25,058 nucleotides of DNA from Mxb001 sp051007175 (GCA_051007175.1 JBPCSL010000018.1:1-25058), one strand, 5' to 3'; shown: positions 1 to 6,780, numbered from the stretch's first letter. Notes: generated by a model from the letters alone, not told the origin. Numbers and translations: made by a program.

Positions 1-36
1 CTTCGGCAACTGGGCTTCCCCTTCAAGGAGAACTGA
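1..36 (+). CDS. rplE: 50S ribosomal protein L5, 3' end only
   Basis: The window opens inside a gene. The 11 readable codons give LRQLGFPFKEN followed by TGA, which resembles the conserved C-terminus of L5 (uL5), the protein that contacts 5S rRNA in the central protuberance. One base separates its stop from the rpsZ start, the usual rplE-rpsZ order of the spc operon. The identification rests on this short tail plus gene order, and everything upstream lies outside the window. Confidence 0.8.
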   Translation, partial: LRQLGFPFKEN

Positions 37-37
37 C

Positions 38-223
38 GTGGCGAAGAAGGCACTAGTCGAGAAGCAGCAGCGCAAGCCCAAGTTCGAGGTGCGTGGCTAC
101 ACCCGGTGCACCCGTTGCGGGCGCCCTCACTCCGTCTACCGCAAGTTCGGCCTGTGCCGCATCTGCTTCCGCGAGATGGCACACGCCGGCGAGCTTCCCG
201 GCATCACCAAGAGCAGCTGGTAA
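38..223 (+). CDS. rpsZ: 30S ribosomal protein S14, zinc-binding type Z (uS14)
   Basis: This 61-residue protein belongs to the small ribosomal subunit head. Two CxxC pairs, CTRC at residues 24-27 and CRIC at 40-43, form the zinc ribbon of the short, type Z S14. The C-terminus ends in SSW, typical of the family. It starts with GTG one base after the rplE stop, so translation is probably coupled; an AAGGAG sequence lies at the end of rplE at about 25-30. Length and gene position match actinobacterial homologues. Many actinobacteria also carry a zinc-independent S14 elsewhere, which cannot be judged from this window. Confidence 0.97.
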   Translation: MAKKALVEKQQRKPKFEVRGYTRCTRCGRPHSVYRKFGLCRICFREMAHAGELPGITKSSW

Positions 224-278
224 ACCACGACGTCGCAGGTCCCGCAGGGGAAACCACGATGAGAAGGGCCTGATGGCC

Positions 279-677
279 ATGACCATGACCGATCCGATCG
301 CAGACATGCTCGCGCGTCTGCGCAACGCCAATTCGGCGTACCACGACAGCGTGGCGATGCCGCACTCCAAGATCAAGGTCGGCATCGCCGAGATCCTCCA
401 GCGGGAGGGTTACATCGGCGGATGGCACCTAGAGGACGCCAAGGTGGGCAAGACGCTCGTGCTGGAGCTGAAGTACGGCCCCAGCCGGGAGCGCTCGATC
501 GCCGGGCTGCGCAGGGTCTCGAAGCCGGGCCTTCGCGTCTACGCGAAGAGCACCGCGCTGCCCAAGGTCCTCGGTGGCCTCGGCGTGGCGATCCTGTCGA
601 CCTCGTCCGGGCTCCTGACCGACCGTCAGGCCACGCAGAAGGGCGTAGGTGGGGAAGTCCTCGCCTACGTCTGGTGA
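279..677 (+). CDS. rpsH: 30S ribosomal protein S8 (uS8)
   Basis: S8 binds the central domain of 16S rRNA and is a primary assembly protein of the platform. The protein starts MTMTDPIADML and ends GVGGEVLAYVW, both family hallmarks; STSSGLLTDRQA lies in the conserved C-terminal rRNA-binding half. Three in-frame ATGs occur at 273, 279 and 285. I chose 279 because it gives the 132-residue length and N-terminus I recall for actinobacterial S8. The GAGAAGGG sequence at 261-268 is 4 nt from ATG 273 and 10 nt from ATG 279, so 273 remains possible. A 55-nt gap after rpsZ shows nothing else. Confidence 0.96.
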   Translation: MTMTDPIADMLARLRNANSAYHDSVAMPHSKIKVGIAEILQREGYIGGWHLEDAKVGKTLVLELKYGPSRERSIAGLRRVSKPGLRVYAKSTALPKVLGGLGVAILSTSSGLLTDRQATQKGVGGEVLAYVW

Positions 678-686
678 GGGGGCGAC

Positions 687-1229
687 ATGTCACGCATCGG
701 ACGCCTTCCCATCACGGTTCCCTCGGGAGTCGATGTCACCATCAGCGGCTCTGAGGTCACGGTCAAGGGACCCAAGGGCACGCTGACTCACCAGGTCGTC
801 GAGCCCATCAGCGTGTCGCGTGAGGACGACGGGACCCTCGTGGTCACTCGCCCGGACGATGAGCGCAACTCGCGGGCTCGTCACGGCCTGACGCGGACCC
901 TCGTGGCCAACATGGTCGTCGGGGTGACGCAGGGCTACGAGAAGGGCCTGGAGATCGTGGGCACGGGCTACCGTGTCCAGGCCAAGGGCAGCGACCTGGA
1001 GTTCGCCCTGGGCTACAGCCACCCCATCGTCTTTGAGGCACCCGAAGGGATCTCCTTCGCGGTCGAAAGCCCCACGAAGCTCAAGGTCATGGGCATCGAC
1101 AAGCAGCAGGTCGGCGAGGTCGCGGCCAACATCCGCAAGTTGCGCAAGCCGGAGCCCTTCAAGGGCAAGGGAGTGCGCTACGAGGGTGAGGTCGTGCGTC
1201 GCAAGGCCGGAAAGGCGGGCAAGAAGTGA
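687..1229 (+). CDS. rplF: 50S ribosomal protein L6 (uL6)
   Basis: This is a 180-residue large-subunit protein that binds 23S rRNA near the factor-binding site. The N-terminus MSRIGRLPI and the C-terminal KGKGVRYEGEVVRRKAGK segment are characteristic. The protein has the usual two related domains (about 1-80 and 85-180). It begins at ATG nine bases after rpsH, with a G-rich stretch at 676-682 as ribosome-binding site. Its TGA overlaps the GTG of rplR by four bases (GTGA, 1226-1229), indicating translational coupling. Length is normal. Confidence 0.97.
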   Translation: MSRIGRLPITVPSGVDVTISGSEVTVKGPKGTLTHQVVEPISVSREDDGTLVVTRPDDERNSRARHGLTRTLVANMVVGVTQGYEKGLEIVGTGYRVQAKGSDLEFALGYSHPIVFEAPEGISFAVESPTKLKVMGIDKQQVGEVAANIRKLRKPEPFKGKGVRYEGEVVRRKAGKAGKK

Positions 1230-1609
1230 CCGCATTCGCCCCCAAGATCGGCTCGGGCAACCCCAAGGGCACCGCTCGGGCCCGCCGTCATCTGCGCGTG
1301 CGCAAGAAGATCAGCGGCACCACCCAGCGTCCTCGCCTGGTGGTCACCCGCTCAGCGCGCCACATGGTCGCCCAGGTTGTCGACGACAGCCAGGGCCGCA
1401 CTATTGCGTCGGCATCCTCCATGGAGGTCGACGTTCGTTCCACCGATGCCGACAAGACCGCACGCGCACGCAAGGTAGGCCAGCTACTGGCCTCCCGGGC
1501 GAAGCAGGCAGGAATTGAGTCCGTGGTCTTCGACCGCGGCGGCAACAAGTTCCACGGTCGCGTCGCGGCCCTGGCGGAGGGCGCCCGCGAGGGCGGCCTC
1601 CAGTTCTGA
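1226..1609 (+). CDS. rplR: 50S ribosomal protein L18 (uL18)
   Basis: L18 is a 5S rRNA-binding protein of the central protuberance. The 127-residue product has a basic N-terminus (residues 17-32, rich in Arg and Lys), the RPRLVVTRS strand, and the conserved end VVFDRGGNKFHGRVAALAEGAREGGLQF (split here only by its natural motifs). Its GTG start lies within the rplF stop. No clear Shine-Dalgarno sequence precedes it, so reinitiation after rplF is the likely mode. Length and order are normal for actinobacteria. Confidence 0.97.
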   Translation: MTAFAPKIGSGNPKGTARARRHLRVRKKISGTTQRPRLVVTRSARHMVAQVVDDSQGRTIASASSMEVDVRSTDADKTARARKVGQLLASRAKQAGIESVVFDRGGNKFHGRVAALAEGAREGGLQF

Positions 1610-1633
1610 AGGTCGCGAGAGAGGTAAGCATCG

Positions 1634-2233
1634 ATGTCGACAACTCAGCGCCGGGGCACCGGCGCCGGAGCCTCCGGGGAGCGCCGCGATCGTCGCGAGC
1701 GTGCGCCTCGTGAGGAGAAGTCCGCGTTCATCGAGCGGGTGGTGACGATCAACCGCGTCGCCAAGGTGGTCAAGGGCGGTCGGCGCTTCAGCTTCACCGC
1801 GCTCGTCGTCGTCGGCGACGGCGATGGCACCGTGGGCGTGGGCTACGGCAAGGCGAAGGAGGTGCCGGCCGCCATCGCCAAGGGCGTGGAGGAGGCCAAG
1901 AAGCACTTCTTCAAGGTGCCGCGCATCCAGGGCACCATCCCGCACCCCATCACCGGAGAGGCGGCGGCGGGCGTGGTCCTGCTGCGTCCGGCGGCCCCGG
2001 GCACCGGCGTGATCGCCGGTGGACCGGTGCGCGCGGTGCTGGAGTGCGCGGGCATCCACGACGTCCTGTCGAAGTCACTGGGCTCGGACAACGCCATCAA
2101 CATCGTGCACGCGACGGTGGCGGCACTGCGGGGCCTGGAGCGGCCGGAGGCCGTGGCAGCCCGTCGCGGACTCCCCCTCGAGGACGTCGCCCCCGCGGCG
2201 CTCCTGCGCGCCCGCGCGGCGGGTGAGTCATGA
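1634..2233 (+). CDS. rpsE: 30S ribosomal protein S5 (uS5)
   Basis: S5 lines the mRNA entry tunnel and influences decoding accuracy. Residues 1-30 form a low-complexity Arg/Gly/Glu-rich extension common in actinobacteria. The N-terminal double-stranded-RNA-binding domain follows (RVVTINRVAKVVKGGRRF, then VGYGKAKEVP). The C-terminal domain contains GTGVIAGGPVRAVLE and SLGSDNAINIV. GAGAGAGG at 1616-1623 is the ribosome-binding site for the ATG. The 199-residue length is normal for the phylum. Its last bases overlap rpmD (ATGA). Confidence 0.97.
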   Translation: MSTTQRRGTGAGASGERRDRRERAPREEKSAFIERVVTINRVAKVVKGGRRFSFTALVVVGDGDGTVGVGYGKAKEVPAAIAKGVEEAKKHFFKVPRIQGTIPHPITGEAAAGVVLLRPAAPGTGVIAGGPVRAVLECAGIHDVLSKSLGSDNAINIVHATVAALRGLERPEAVAARRGLPLEDVAPAALLRARAAGES

Positions 2234-2415
2234 GCGTCCGTCTCCAGGTGACACAGAAGAAGTCCGAGATCGGTGGCACCCACAGCCAGCGCGAGACGCT
2301 TCGCTCGCTGGGCCTCAAGCGCATTGGCGACACCGTGGTCAAGGAAGACCGACCCGAGATCCGAGGGATGATCAACACGGTCTCCCACCTCGTGGTCGTC
2401 GAGGAGGTGGAGTGA
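2230..2415 (+). CDS. rpmD: 50S ribosomal protein L30 (uL30)
   Basis: This 61-residue large-subunit protein contains the L30 signatures LQVTQKKSEIGG and TLRSLGLKRIGDTVV, and ends VSHLVVVEEVE. The ATG overlaps the rpsE stop by four bases, so it is probably translated by coupling. It is followed one base later by rplO. Length is typical of bacterial L30, which is absent from some phyla but usual in actinobacteria. Confidence 0.97.
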   Translation: MSVRLQVTQKKSEIGGTHSQRETLRSLGLKRIGDTVVKEDRPEIRGMINTVSHLVVVEEVE

Positions 2416-2416
2416 C

Positions 2417-2857
2417 ATGGCACTGAAGGTTCACCATCTGCGCCCTGCTCCCGGCGCCAAGACCGCGAAGACCCGCAAGGGTCGCGGCGAGGGCTCCAAG
2501 GGCAAGACCGCCGGTCGCGGCACCAAGGGCACGAAGGCGCGCAACCAGGTGCCGGCGAGCTTCGAGGGCGGTCAGATGCCCCTGCACATGCGCCTGCCGA
2601 AGCTCAAGGGCTTCACCAACCCCAACCGCGTCGAGTACCAGGTCGTCAACGTGGCCACCCTCGGCCGCCTCTTCCCCGACGGGGGCGCCGTCTCCGTGGC
2701 CGACATGGTCCAGGCCGGGGCTGTCCGCAAGGGTCGCCCGGTCAAGGTCCTGGGCCAGGGCGATATCTCCGTGGCCGTCCAGGTAAAGGCTCACGCCTAC
2801 TCGGACTCCGCCAAGGACAAGATCACGGCTGCCGGCGGCAGCATCGAGAAGGTCTAG
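2417..2857 (+). CDS. rplO: 50S ribosomal protein L15 (uL15)
   Basis: L15 is a late-assembling 50S protein that threads into 23S rRNA. The N-terminal third is glycine- and basic-rich (KTRKGRGEGSKGKTAGRGTKG, residues 17-37), as expected for the extended rRNA-binding tail. It is followed by FEGGQMPLHMRLPKLKGF and by the C-terminal globular region ending AAGGSIEKV. It has 146 residues, normal for the family. It follows rpmD by one base and precedes a 120-nt gap before secY. Confidence 0.97.
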   Translation: MALKVHHLRPAPGAKTAKTRKGRGEGSKGKTAGRGTKGTKARNQVPASFEGGQMPLHMRLPKLKGFTNPNRVEYQVVNVATLGRLFPDGGAVSVADMVQAGAVRKGRPVKVLGQGDISVAVQVKAHAYSDSAKDKITAAGGSIEKV

Positions 2858-2882
2858 GCCCAGACGGATCCAAGGCTCTGCG

Positions 2883-2963
2883 GCCCGGACCCTCGAGGCG
2901 CCTAGGTTAGGCTCCTTCGAGGCCGGGCGGGGACCCGTCCACGACAGCGGTGCGCAGCACCGC
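2883..2963 (+). promoter_or_regulatory. Candidate structured leader of secY: two hairpins ending at the ribosome-binding site
   Basis: The 120-nt rplO-secY gap contains two strong inverted repeats. Hairpin 1 (2883-2928) nests GCCCGG/CCGGGC, CCTCGA/TCGAGG, a GG/CC pair and GCCTA/TAGGC around a GGT loop, about 19 base pairs in 46 nt. Hairpin 2 (2947-2963) is GCGGTGC-GCA-GCACCGC, seven perfect pairs ending two bases before the secY Shine-Dalgarno sequence GGGAGG (2966-2971). No T-run follows either, so a simple intrinsic terminator is unlikely. TAGGTT and TAGGCT at 2903-2913 could alternatively be -10 boxes, but no good -35 is visible. A regulatory role is inferred. Confidence 0.45.
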
Positions 2964-2977
2964 CCGGGAGGTAAGGC

Positions 2978-4276
2978 GTGCACCTCAGCGCTTTCGTCGC
3001 AGCGTTCCGCACCCCGGACCTGCGCAAGAAGCTGCTCTTCACGCTGGGGATGATTGCCATCTTCCGGCTGGGCTCGGTCATCCCGACGCCTGGCGTCAGC
3101 TACCCCGCGATCCAGACCTGTATCGACCAGGTGTCGGACAACTCGATCTACGCCGTCATCAACCTCTTCAGCGGCGGCGCGCTCCTGCAATTGTCCGTCT
3201 TCGCGCTCGGCATCATGCCGTACATCACCGCGAGCATCATCATCCAGTTGCTCACCGTCGTGATCCCGCGACTCGAGCTGCTGAAGAAGGAGGGCCAGTC
3301 CGGCCAGGCCAAGCTCACGCAATACACGCGCTACCTCACCATTGGCCTGGCGATCCTGCAGTCGACCGCGATCCTCTCGCTGGCCCGCACCCCCGGCCAG
3401 CTCTTCAGTGGCTGCAACGAGCAGCTCATCCCCAACCAGAATGTCCTGCTGATCCTGGTGATGGTCATCGTCATGACGGCCGGCACCTGCGTCATCATGT
3501 GGCTCGGCGAGCTCATCACTGAGCGCGGCGTGGGCAATGGGATGTCCCTCCTGATCTTCACCTCGATCATCGCGGGCATCCCGGCCCAGTTCATCAACGT
3601 CTTCGTGAGCCGTGGCACCTTCACCTTCATCCTCACGATGCTGGTGGCCCTTGTGGTGCTCACCCTGGTGGTCTTCATCGAGCAGGGGCAGCGGCGTATC
3701 CCGGTCCAGTACGCCAAGCGCATGGTCGGGCGTCGCATGTACGGCGGCACCTCGACCTACATTCCGCTGAAGGTCAACATGGCGGGCGTTATCCCCGTCA
3801 TCTTCTCCTCGTCCCTGCTCTTCATCCCGACGCTGCTCGTGCAGTTGACAGGCAGCCAGGCGGAGTGGGCGCAGTGGGTCGCGACGCACTTCGCTCGGGG
3901 TCAGTCAGGCTGGTACCTCAGCCTCTTCTTCATCCTCACGATCTTCTTCACGTACTTCTACGTCTCGATCACCTTCAATCCGACTGAGGTGGCCGACAAC
4001 ATGAAGAAGTACGGCGGATTCATCCCCGGCATTCGCGCGGGCAAGCCGACCGCTGACTACTTGTCGTACGTCCTCAATCGACTGACGGCGCCTGGCTCGC
4101 TGTATCTCGCCTGCATCGCCGTGATGCCGGTGGTGGCCTTCAACATCCTCGGCATCGGTGACCGTTTCGTCTTCGGCGGCATCAGTCTGCTCATCGTGGT
4201 GGGCGTGGGCCTCGACACGGTCAAGCAGATCGACTCTCAGCTCCAGCAGCGGAATTACGAAGGATTCTTGCGCTGA
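2978..4276 (+). CDS. secY: Preprotein translocase subunit SecY
   Basis: SecY is the channel-forming subunit of the SecYEG translocon in the cytoplasmic membrane. The 432-residue sequence has the hydrophobic profile of ten transmembrane helices. GIMPYITASIIIQLL starts at residue 78, at the second transmembrane helix, and RIPVQYAKR together with the FNPTEVADNMKKYGGFIPGIRAGKPT region marks the cytosolic loops that bind SecA and the ribosome. It ends QRNYEGFLR. The GTG start has an excellent GGGAGG six bases upstream. It is separated from rplO by a structured gap and overlaps adk by one base (TGATG). Confidence 0.98.
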   Translation: MHLSAFVAAFRTPDLRKKLLFTLGMIAIFRLGSVIPTPGVSYPAIQTCIDQVSDNSIYAVINLFSGGALLQLSVFALGIMPYITASIIIQLLTVVIPRLELLKKEGQSGQAKLTQYTRYLTIGLAILQSTAILSLARTPGQLFSGCNEQLIPNQNVLLILVMVIVMTAGTCVIMWLGELITERGVGNGMSLLIFTSIIAGIPAQFINVFVSRGTFTFILTMLVALVVLTLVVFIEQGQRRIPVQYAKRMVGRRMYGGTSTYIPLKVNMAGVIPVIFSSSLLFIPTLLVQLTGSQAEWAQWVATHFARGQSGWYLSLFFILTIFFTYFYVSITFNPTEVADNMKKYGGFIPGIRAGKPTADYLSYVLNRLTAPGSLYLACIAVMPVVAFNILGIGDRFVFGGISLLIVVGVGLDTVKQIDSQLQQRNYEGFLR

Positions 4277-4836
4277 TGAGGCTCGTCATCATGGGTCCCC
4301 CGGGGGCAGGCAAGGGCACCCAGGCGGCCTTCGTGGCGGGCGCGCTCGGAGTGCCGCACATCTCGACCGGAGATATCTTCCGGGCCAATGTGAGCCAGGG
4401 CACCCCGCTGGGCGAGGAGGCCAAGCGCTACATGGACGCGGGGGAGTATGTGCCGGACTCCGTCACCAACGCCATGGTGCGGGATCGCATCTCCCAGGAT
4501 GACTGCCATCCCGGCTTCCTGCTCGATGGATACCCGCGCACCCTGGAGCAGGTGAACGAGCTCGACATGATGCTGAGCGCCGATGGCCTGCGCCTTGACC
4601 GAGTCATCGAGCTCACCGTCGACACCGACGCGGTCGTCGAGCGACTTCTCAAGCGGGCCCAGGAGCAGGGACGGGCCGACGACACGGCTGAGGTCATCCG
4701 CAGGCGCCTGGAGGTGTACTTCGATCAGACGGCGCCTCTCACGACCGTGTACCGGGAGCGTGGGCTCATCGTCGAGGTCGACGGCATGGGTGACGTCCCT
4801 GACGTGACGGCCCGCATCCTGGCCGCACTGTCCTAA
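4276..4836 (+). CDS. adk: Adenylate kinase
   Basis: This enzyme interconverts ATP + AMP and 2 ADP in the cytoplasm. Residues 7-15 are the P-loop GPPGAGKGT. TGDIFR near residue 31 and DGYPRT at 84-89 form the AMP-binding and adenylate-kinase signatures. The LID region (about 125-137) is short and has no zinc cysteines, as in the short actinobacterial enzymes, and the total of 186 residues agrees. Its ATG overlaps the secY stop by one base. The secY-adk-map order is standard for the spc operon in this phylum. Confidence 0.98.
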   Translation: MRLVIMGPPGAGKGTQAAFVAGALGVPHISTGDIFRANVSQGTPLGEEAKRYMDAGEYVPDSVTNAMVRDRISQDDCHPGFLLDGYPRTLEQVNELDMMLSADGLRLDRVIELTVDTDAVVERLLKRAQEQGRADDTAEVIRRRLEVYFDQTAPLTTVYRERGLIVEVDGMGDVPDVTARILAALS

Positions 4837-4840
4837 GTCC

Positions 4841-5626
4841 ATGTTTCGCGCGCAGGACCGCATCGAGATCAAGACGGTAGACCAGATTCAGGCCATGCGA
4901 GCCGCAGGCCTGGTCGTGGCCCGAACCCTTCAGCGCGTCGCCGAGATCACGAAGGCCGGCATCACCACTGCCGAGATGGATGATCGTGCTGCGCAGTCGA
5001 TCCTCGACGAGGGAGCCACCCCCTCCTTCCTCGGCTACCACGGGTTTCCCGCGCATATCTGCGTGTCGGTGAATGAGGAAGTGGTGCACGGGATTCCCGG
5101 GCCGCGACGCCTTGCCGATGGCGATGTCGTGTCCATTGACTGTGGCGCCATCGTCGACGGTTGGCACGGGGATGCCGCCATCACCGTGCTCGTCGGCGAC
5201 GTGGCCCCAGAGCTGGTCGAGCTCTCCCGCGTCACGGAGGAGTCACTCTGGGCCGGCCTCGCGGCGGCGCGTCCTGGCCATCGACTCTCCGATATCGGTC
5301 ATGCGGTCGAGAGATGCATTCGTGGGCAGGGAGCGCAGTACGGCATCGTGGAGGAGTACGTCGGCCACGGCATCGGGACGCGCATGCACATGGAGCCGCC
5401 GGTGCCCAACTACGGCCGGCCCGGCCGCGGCCCGCGCCTGGTGCCGGGCATGGCCCTGGCCGTGGAGCCGATGGTCGTGCTCGGGGATGCGGGCGTCCAC
5501 ACGCTCGACGATGACTGGACCGTCGTGGCCTCGGATGGATCCCATGCCAGCCACTGGGAGCACACGGTCGCGGTCACCGACGAGGGCCCGTGGGTCCTCA
5601 CGGCCCTGGACGACGTACGCCTCTAG
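4841..5626 (+). CDS. map: Methionine aminopeptidase, type I
   Basis: The enzyme removes the initiator methionine from nascent proteins using two divalent metals. The five metal ligands are all present: D100, D111 (in GWHGDAA), H176 (in YVGHGIG), E209 (in AVEPM) and E240 (in SHWEHTVAV). The protein has 261 residues and lacks the N-terminal zinc-finger or SH3-binding extension, like the short type Ia/b core. It starts four bases after adk with no evident Shine-Dalgarno sequence, suggesting coupling to adk. The 177-nt gap that follows separates it from infA. Confidence 0.97.
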   Translation: MFRAQDRIEIKTVDQIQAMRAAGLVVARTLQRVAEITKAGITTAEMDDRAAQSILDEGATPSFLGYHGFPAHICVSVNEEVVHGIPGPRRLADGDVVSIDCGAIVDGWHGDAAITVLVGDVAPELVELSRVTEESLWAGLAAARPGHRLSDIGHAVERCIRGQGAQYGIVEEYVGHGIGTRMHMEPPVPNYGRPGRGPRLVPGMALAVEPMVVLGDAGVHTLDDDWTVVASDGSHASHWEHTVAVTDEGPWVLTALDDVRL

Positions 5627-5642
5627 GGGCACGGCGCCCGCC

Positions 5643-5676
5643 AATCCGCCCAATTCGGGCGAATCGACCCCGGATT
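5643..5676 (+). terminator. Weak terminator-like inverted repeat after map
   Basis: AATCCG (5643-5648) and CGGATT (5671-5676) are perfectly complementary and enclose a small CCC-AATTC-GGG hairpin at 5649-5659. It lies 17 nt after the map stop and just upstream of the proposed infA promoter, where the end of the spc transcript might fall. There is no T-rich tail, so intrinsic termination would be inefficient. It could also simply be chance pairing in GC-rich DNA. Confidence 0.25.
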
Positions 5677-5716
5677 AGGGGGAATCAGCCCTCGGGCGTA
5701 TGCTTTCGGGGCTGAT
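5675..5716 (+). promoter_or_regulatory. Putative infA promoter with an inverted repeat flanking the -10 box
   Basis: TATGCT at 5699-5704 matches four of six bases of the TATAAT -10 consensus. It is preceded at 18-bp spacing by a poor -35, TTAGGG (5675-5680). An eight-base inverted repeat, ATCAGCCC (5684-5691) and GGGCTGAT (5709-5716), surrounds the -10 box symmetrically and would place the expected start of transcription inside its right arm. This could be an operator or part of a leader stem. A separate infA promoter is common in bacteria, but here it is inferred from sequence only. Confidence 0.45.
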
Positions 5717-5737
5717 ATCGGGCTTCCCCGTTCGTCC

Positions 5738-5763
5738 GCACCCCTCCCCTTCGGGCGGGGTGC
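5738..5763 (+). promoter_or_regulatory. UUCG-capped hairpin in the infA leader
   Basis: GCACCCC (5738-5744) pairs with GGGGTGC (5757-5763). The interior CC/GG pairs close a UUCG tetraloop at 5750-5753, an unusually stable RNA loop when closed by C-G. The structure ends 40 nt before the infA ATG, with no T-run after it. It could stabilise the 5' end of the infA mRNA or slow transcription. The function is inferred. Confidence 0.4.
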
Positions 5764-5803
5764 ACGCGTGCGCGGGAAGGCCTCACGGAAGAGAGCAGAG
5801 GGC

Positions 5804-6025
5804 ATGGGCAAGAAGGACGGCGCGATCGAGCTCGAGGGCACGATCACCGAGTCCCTGCCCAATGCGATGTTCCGGGTGGAGTTGGACAACGGGCACAAGG
5901 TCCTGGCCCACATCAGCGGGAAGATGCGGATGCACTACATCCGGATCCTCCCCGATGACCGAGTTGTCGTGGAGCTGTCGCCCTACGACCTGACTCGGGG
6001 TCGCATCGTCTACAGGTACAAGTGA
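5804..6025 (+). CDS. infA: Translation initiation factor IF-1
   Basis: IF-1 binds the ribosomal A site during initiation. The 73-residue product starts MGKKDGAIELEGTI, continues through FRVELDNGHKVLAHISGKMR, and ends DLTRGRIVYRYK, matching the whole OB-fold family. An in-frame GTG at 5768 would add 12 residues not found in IF-1, so ATG 5804 was preferred; the purine-rich stretch at 5788-5802 (GAAGAGAG, then AGAGGG) supplies the ribosome-binding site. It starts the infA-rpmJ-rpsM segment, with rpmJ 12 nt downstream. Confidence 0.98.
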   Translation: MGKKDGAIELEGTITESLPNAMFRVELDNGHKVLAHISGKMRMHYIRILPDDRVVVELSPYDLTRGRIVYRYK

Positions 6026-6037
6026 GGTGGGATTCCG

Positions 6038-6151
6038 GTGAAGGTCAAGCCCAGCGTCAAGAAGATCTGCGACAAGTGCAAGGTGATCCGCCGACATGGT
6101 CGGGTCATGGTCATCTGCGACAACGTCCGCCACAAGCAGCGCCAAGGCTGA
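6038..6151 (+). CDS. rpmJ: 50S ribosomal protein L36, zinc-binding form (bL36)
   Basis: This 37-residue gene reads MKVKPSVKKICDKCKV from a GTG start and ends RHKQRQG. C11, C14, C27 and H32 form the zinc ribbon of the C+ form of L36, which sits near the peptidyl-transferase region of the 50S subunit. GAGGTGG at 6023-6029 is eight bases before the GTG. The infA-rpmJ-rpsM order supports the call. It is too short for many automatic gene callers. It is followed by a 176-nt structured gap before rpsM. Confidence 0.97.
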   Translation: MKVKPSVKKICDKCKVIRRHGRVMVICDNVRHKQRQG

Positions 6152-6162
6152 CGTCACGTCGA

Positions 6163-6291
6163 CCGTGCAAGGGGAGACAACCCGACCACGGCATCCTGCG
6201 GCACCCGACCCCCGCATTCGCAAGCGCACTGCGGGACGCCACCCTCGGACGAGAGGCCGAGGACCTTCCTGGGTGGAAGGACCGGTGCCGC
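6163..6291 (+). ncRNA. Candidate structured mRNA leader of the rpsM (alpha) operon
   Basis: The 176-nt rpmJ-rpsM gap holds a nested set of stems. A first hairpin (6163-6191) has CCGTG/CACGG and GGG/CCC. A long-range stem, GCGGCACC (6198-6205) with GGTGCCGC (6284-6291), encloses three further hairpins: CCCGCA/TGCGGG (6211-6235), CCTCGG/CCGAGG (6243-6262) and CCTTCC/GGAAGG (6264-6280). The entire gap contains no TA dinucleotide, so a normal -10 box is absent and the region is presumably transcribed from upstream. In E. coli the S4 regulatory site is at this same place, before rpsM. Function is inferred, and single stems here could be chance. Confidence 0.4.
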
Positions 6292-6327
6292 CCCACACCT
6301 CTCGCGAGTGAGAAGAAGAGGACACCC

Positions 6328-6708
6328 ATGGCACGTCTCGTCGGCGTCGACCTGCCCCGCGACAAGCGGATGGCCGTCGCGCTCACGTATATCTATGGCA
6401 TCGGCCGCTCCCGCGCTGCCGAGGCCCTCGCCGCTACCGGTGTGAGCCCGGACCTTCGGGCCCGCGACCTCACCGACGACCAGGTGCTCGCCCTGCGCGA
6501 CTGGATCGAGGCCAATCTCCAGGTCGAGGGCGATCTCCGCCGCGAGGTCGCTTCCGACATTCGCCGCAAGGTCGAGATCGGCTGCTACCAGGGCATCCGC
6601 CATCGTCGCGGGCTGCCGGTGCGCGGCCAGCGCACCCACACGAACGCCCGCACCCGCAAGGGTCCCCGCAAGACCGTGGCCGGCAAGAAGAAGGCCGGCA
6701 AGAAGTAG
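6328..6708 (+). CDS. rpsM: 30S ribosomal protein S13 (uS13)
   Basis: S13 sits in the 30S head and contacts P-site tRNA and the 50S bridge. The 126-residue product begins MARLVGVDLPRDKRM, has ALTYIYGIGRSRA (helix-two-turn-helix region), and ends in the basic tail RGQRTHTNARTRKGPRKT and repeated GKK units. An upstream in-frame extension exists but has no family similarity. ATG 6328 has AGAGGA (6317-6322) five bases upstream. It follows the structured gap after rpmJ. Confidence 0.98.
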   Translation: MARLVGVDLPRDKRMAVALTYIYGIGRSRAAEALAATGVSPDLRARDLTDDQVLALRDWIEANLQVEGDLRREVASDIRRKVEIGCYQGIRHRRGLPVRGQRTHTNARTRKGPRKTVAGKKKAGKK

Positions 6709-6780
6709 TCCGCGGGTCTGCGCGCCCGGCGATCCCGCCGACAGCGTCCAGCGGACCGATGACCTCAGGAGTTATGACAG

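Noticed and set aside
93..278. Upstream extension of the rpsH frame through rpsZ
   Set aside because: The extra residues are low-complexity Ala/Arg/Pro and unlike S8; the conserved protein starts at 273 or 279.
2372..3889. 505-codon open frame on the minus strand opposite rplO-secY
   Set aside because: It is antisense to well-identified genes, has low-complexity His/Asp/Glu/Arg composition typical of GC-rich shadow frames, and shows no recognisable motif.
6198..6291. Cloverleaf-like layout (one closing stem with three hairpins) considered as a tRNA
   Set aside because: At 94 nt it has no T-loop GTTC consensus, no D-loop pattern and hairpin sizes that do not fit; treated as an mRNA leader candidate.
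6708..6756. GTCCGC/GCGGAC complementarity across the rpsM-rpsK gap
   Set aside because: A single six-base match with a 37-base loop is expected by chance at this GC content.
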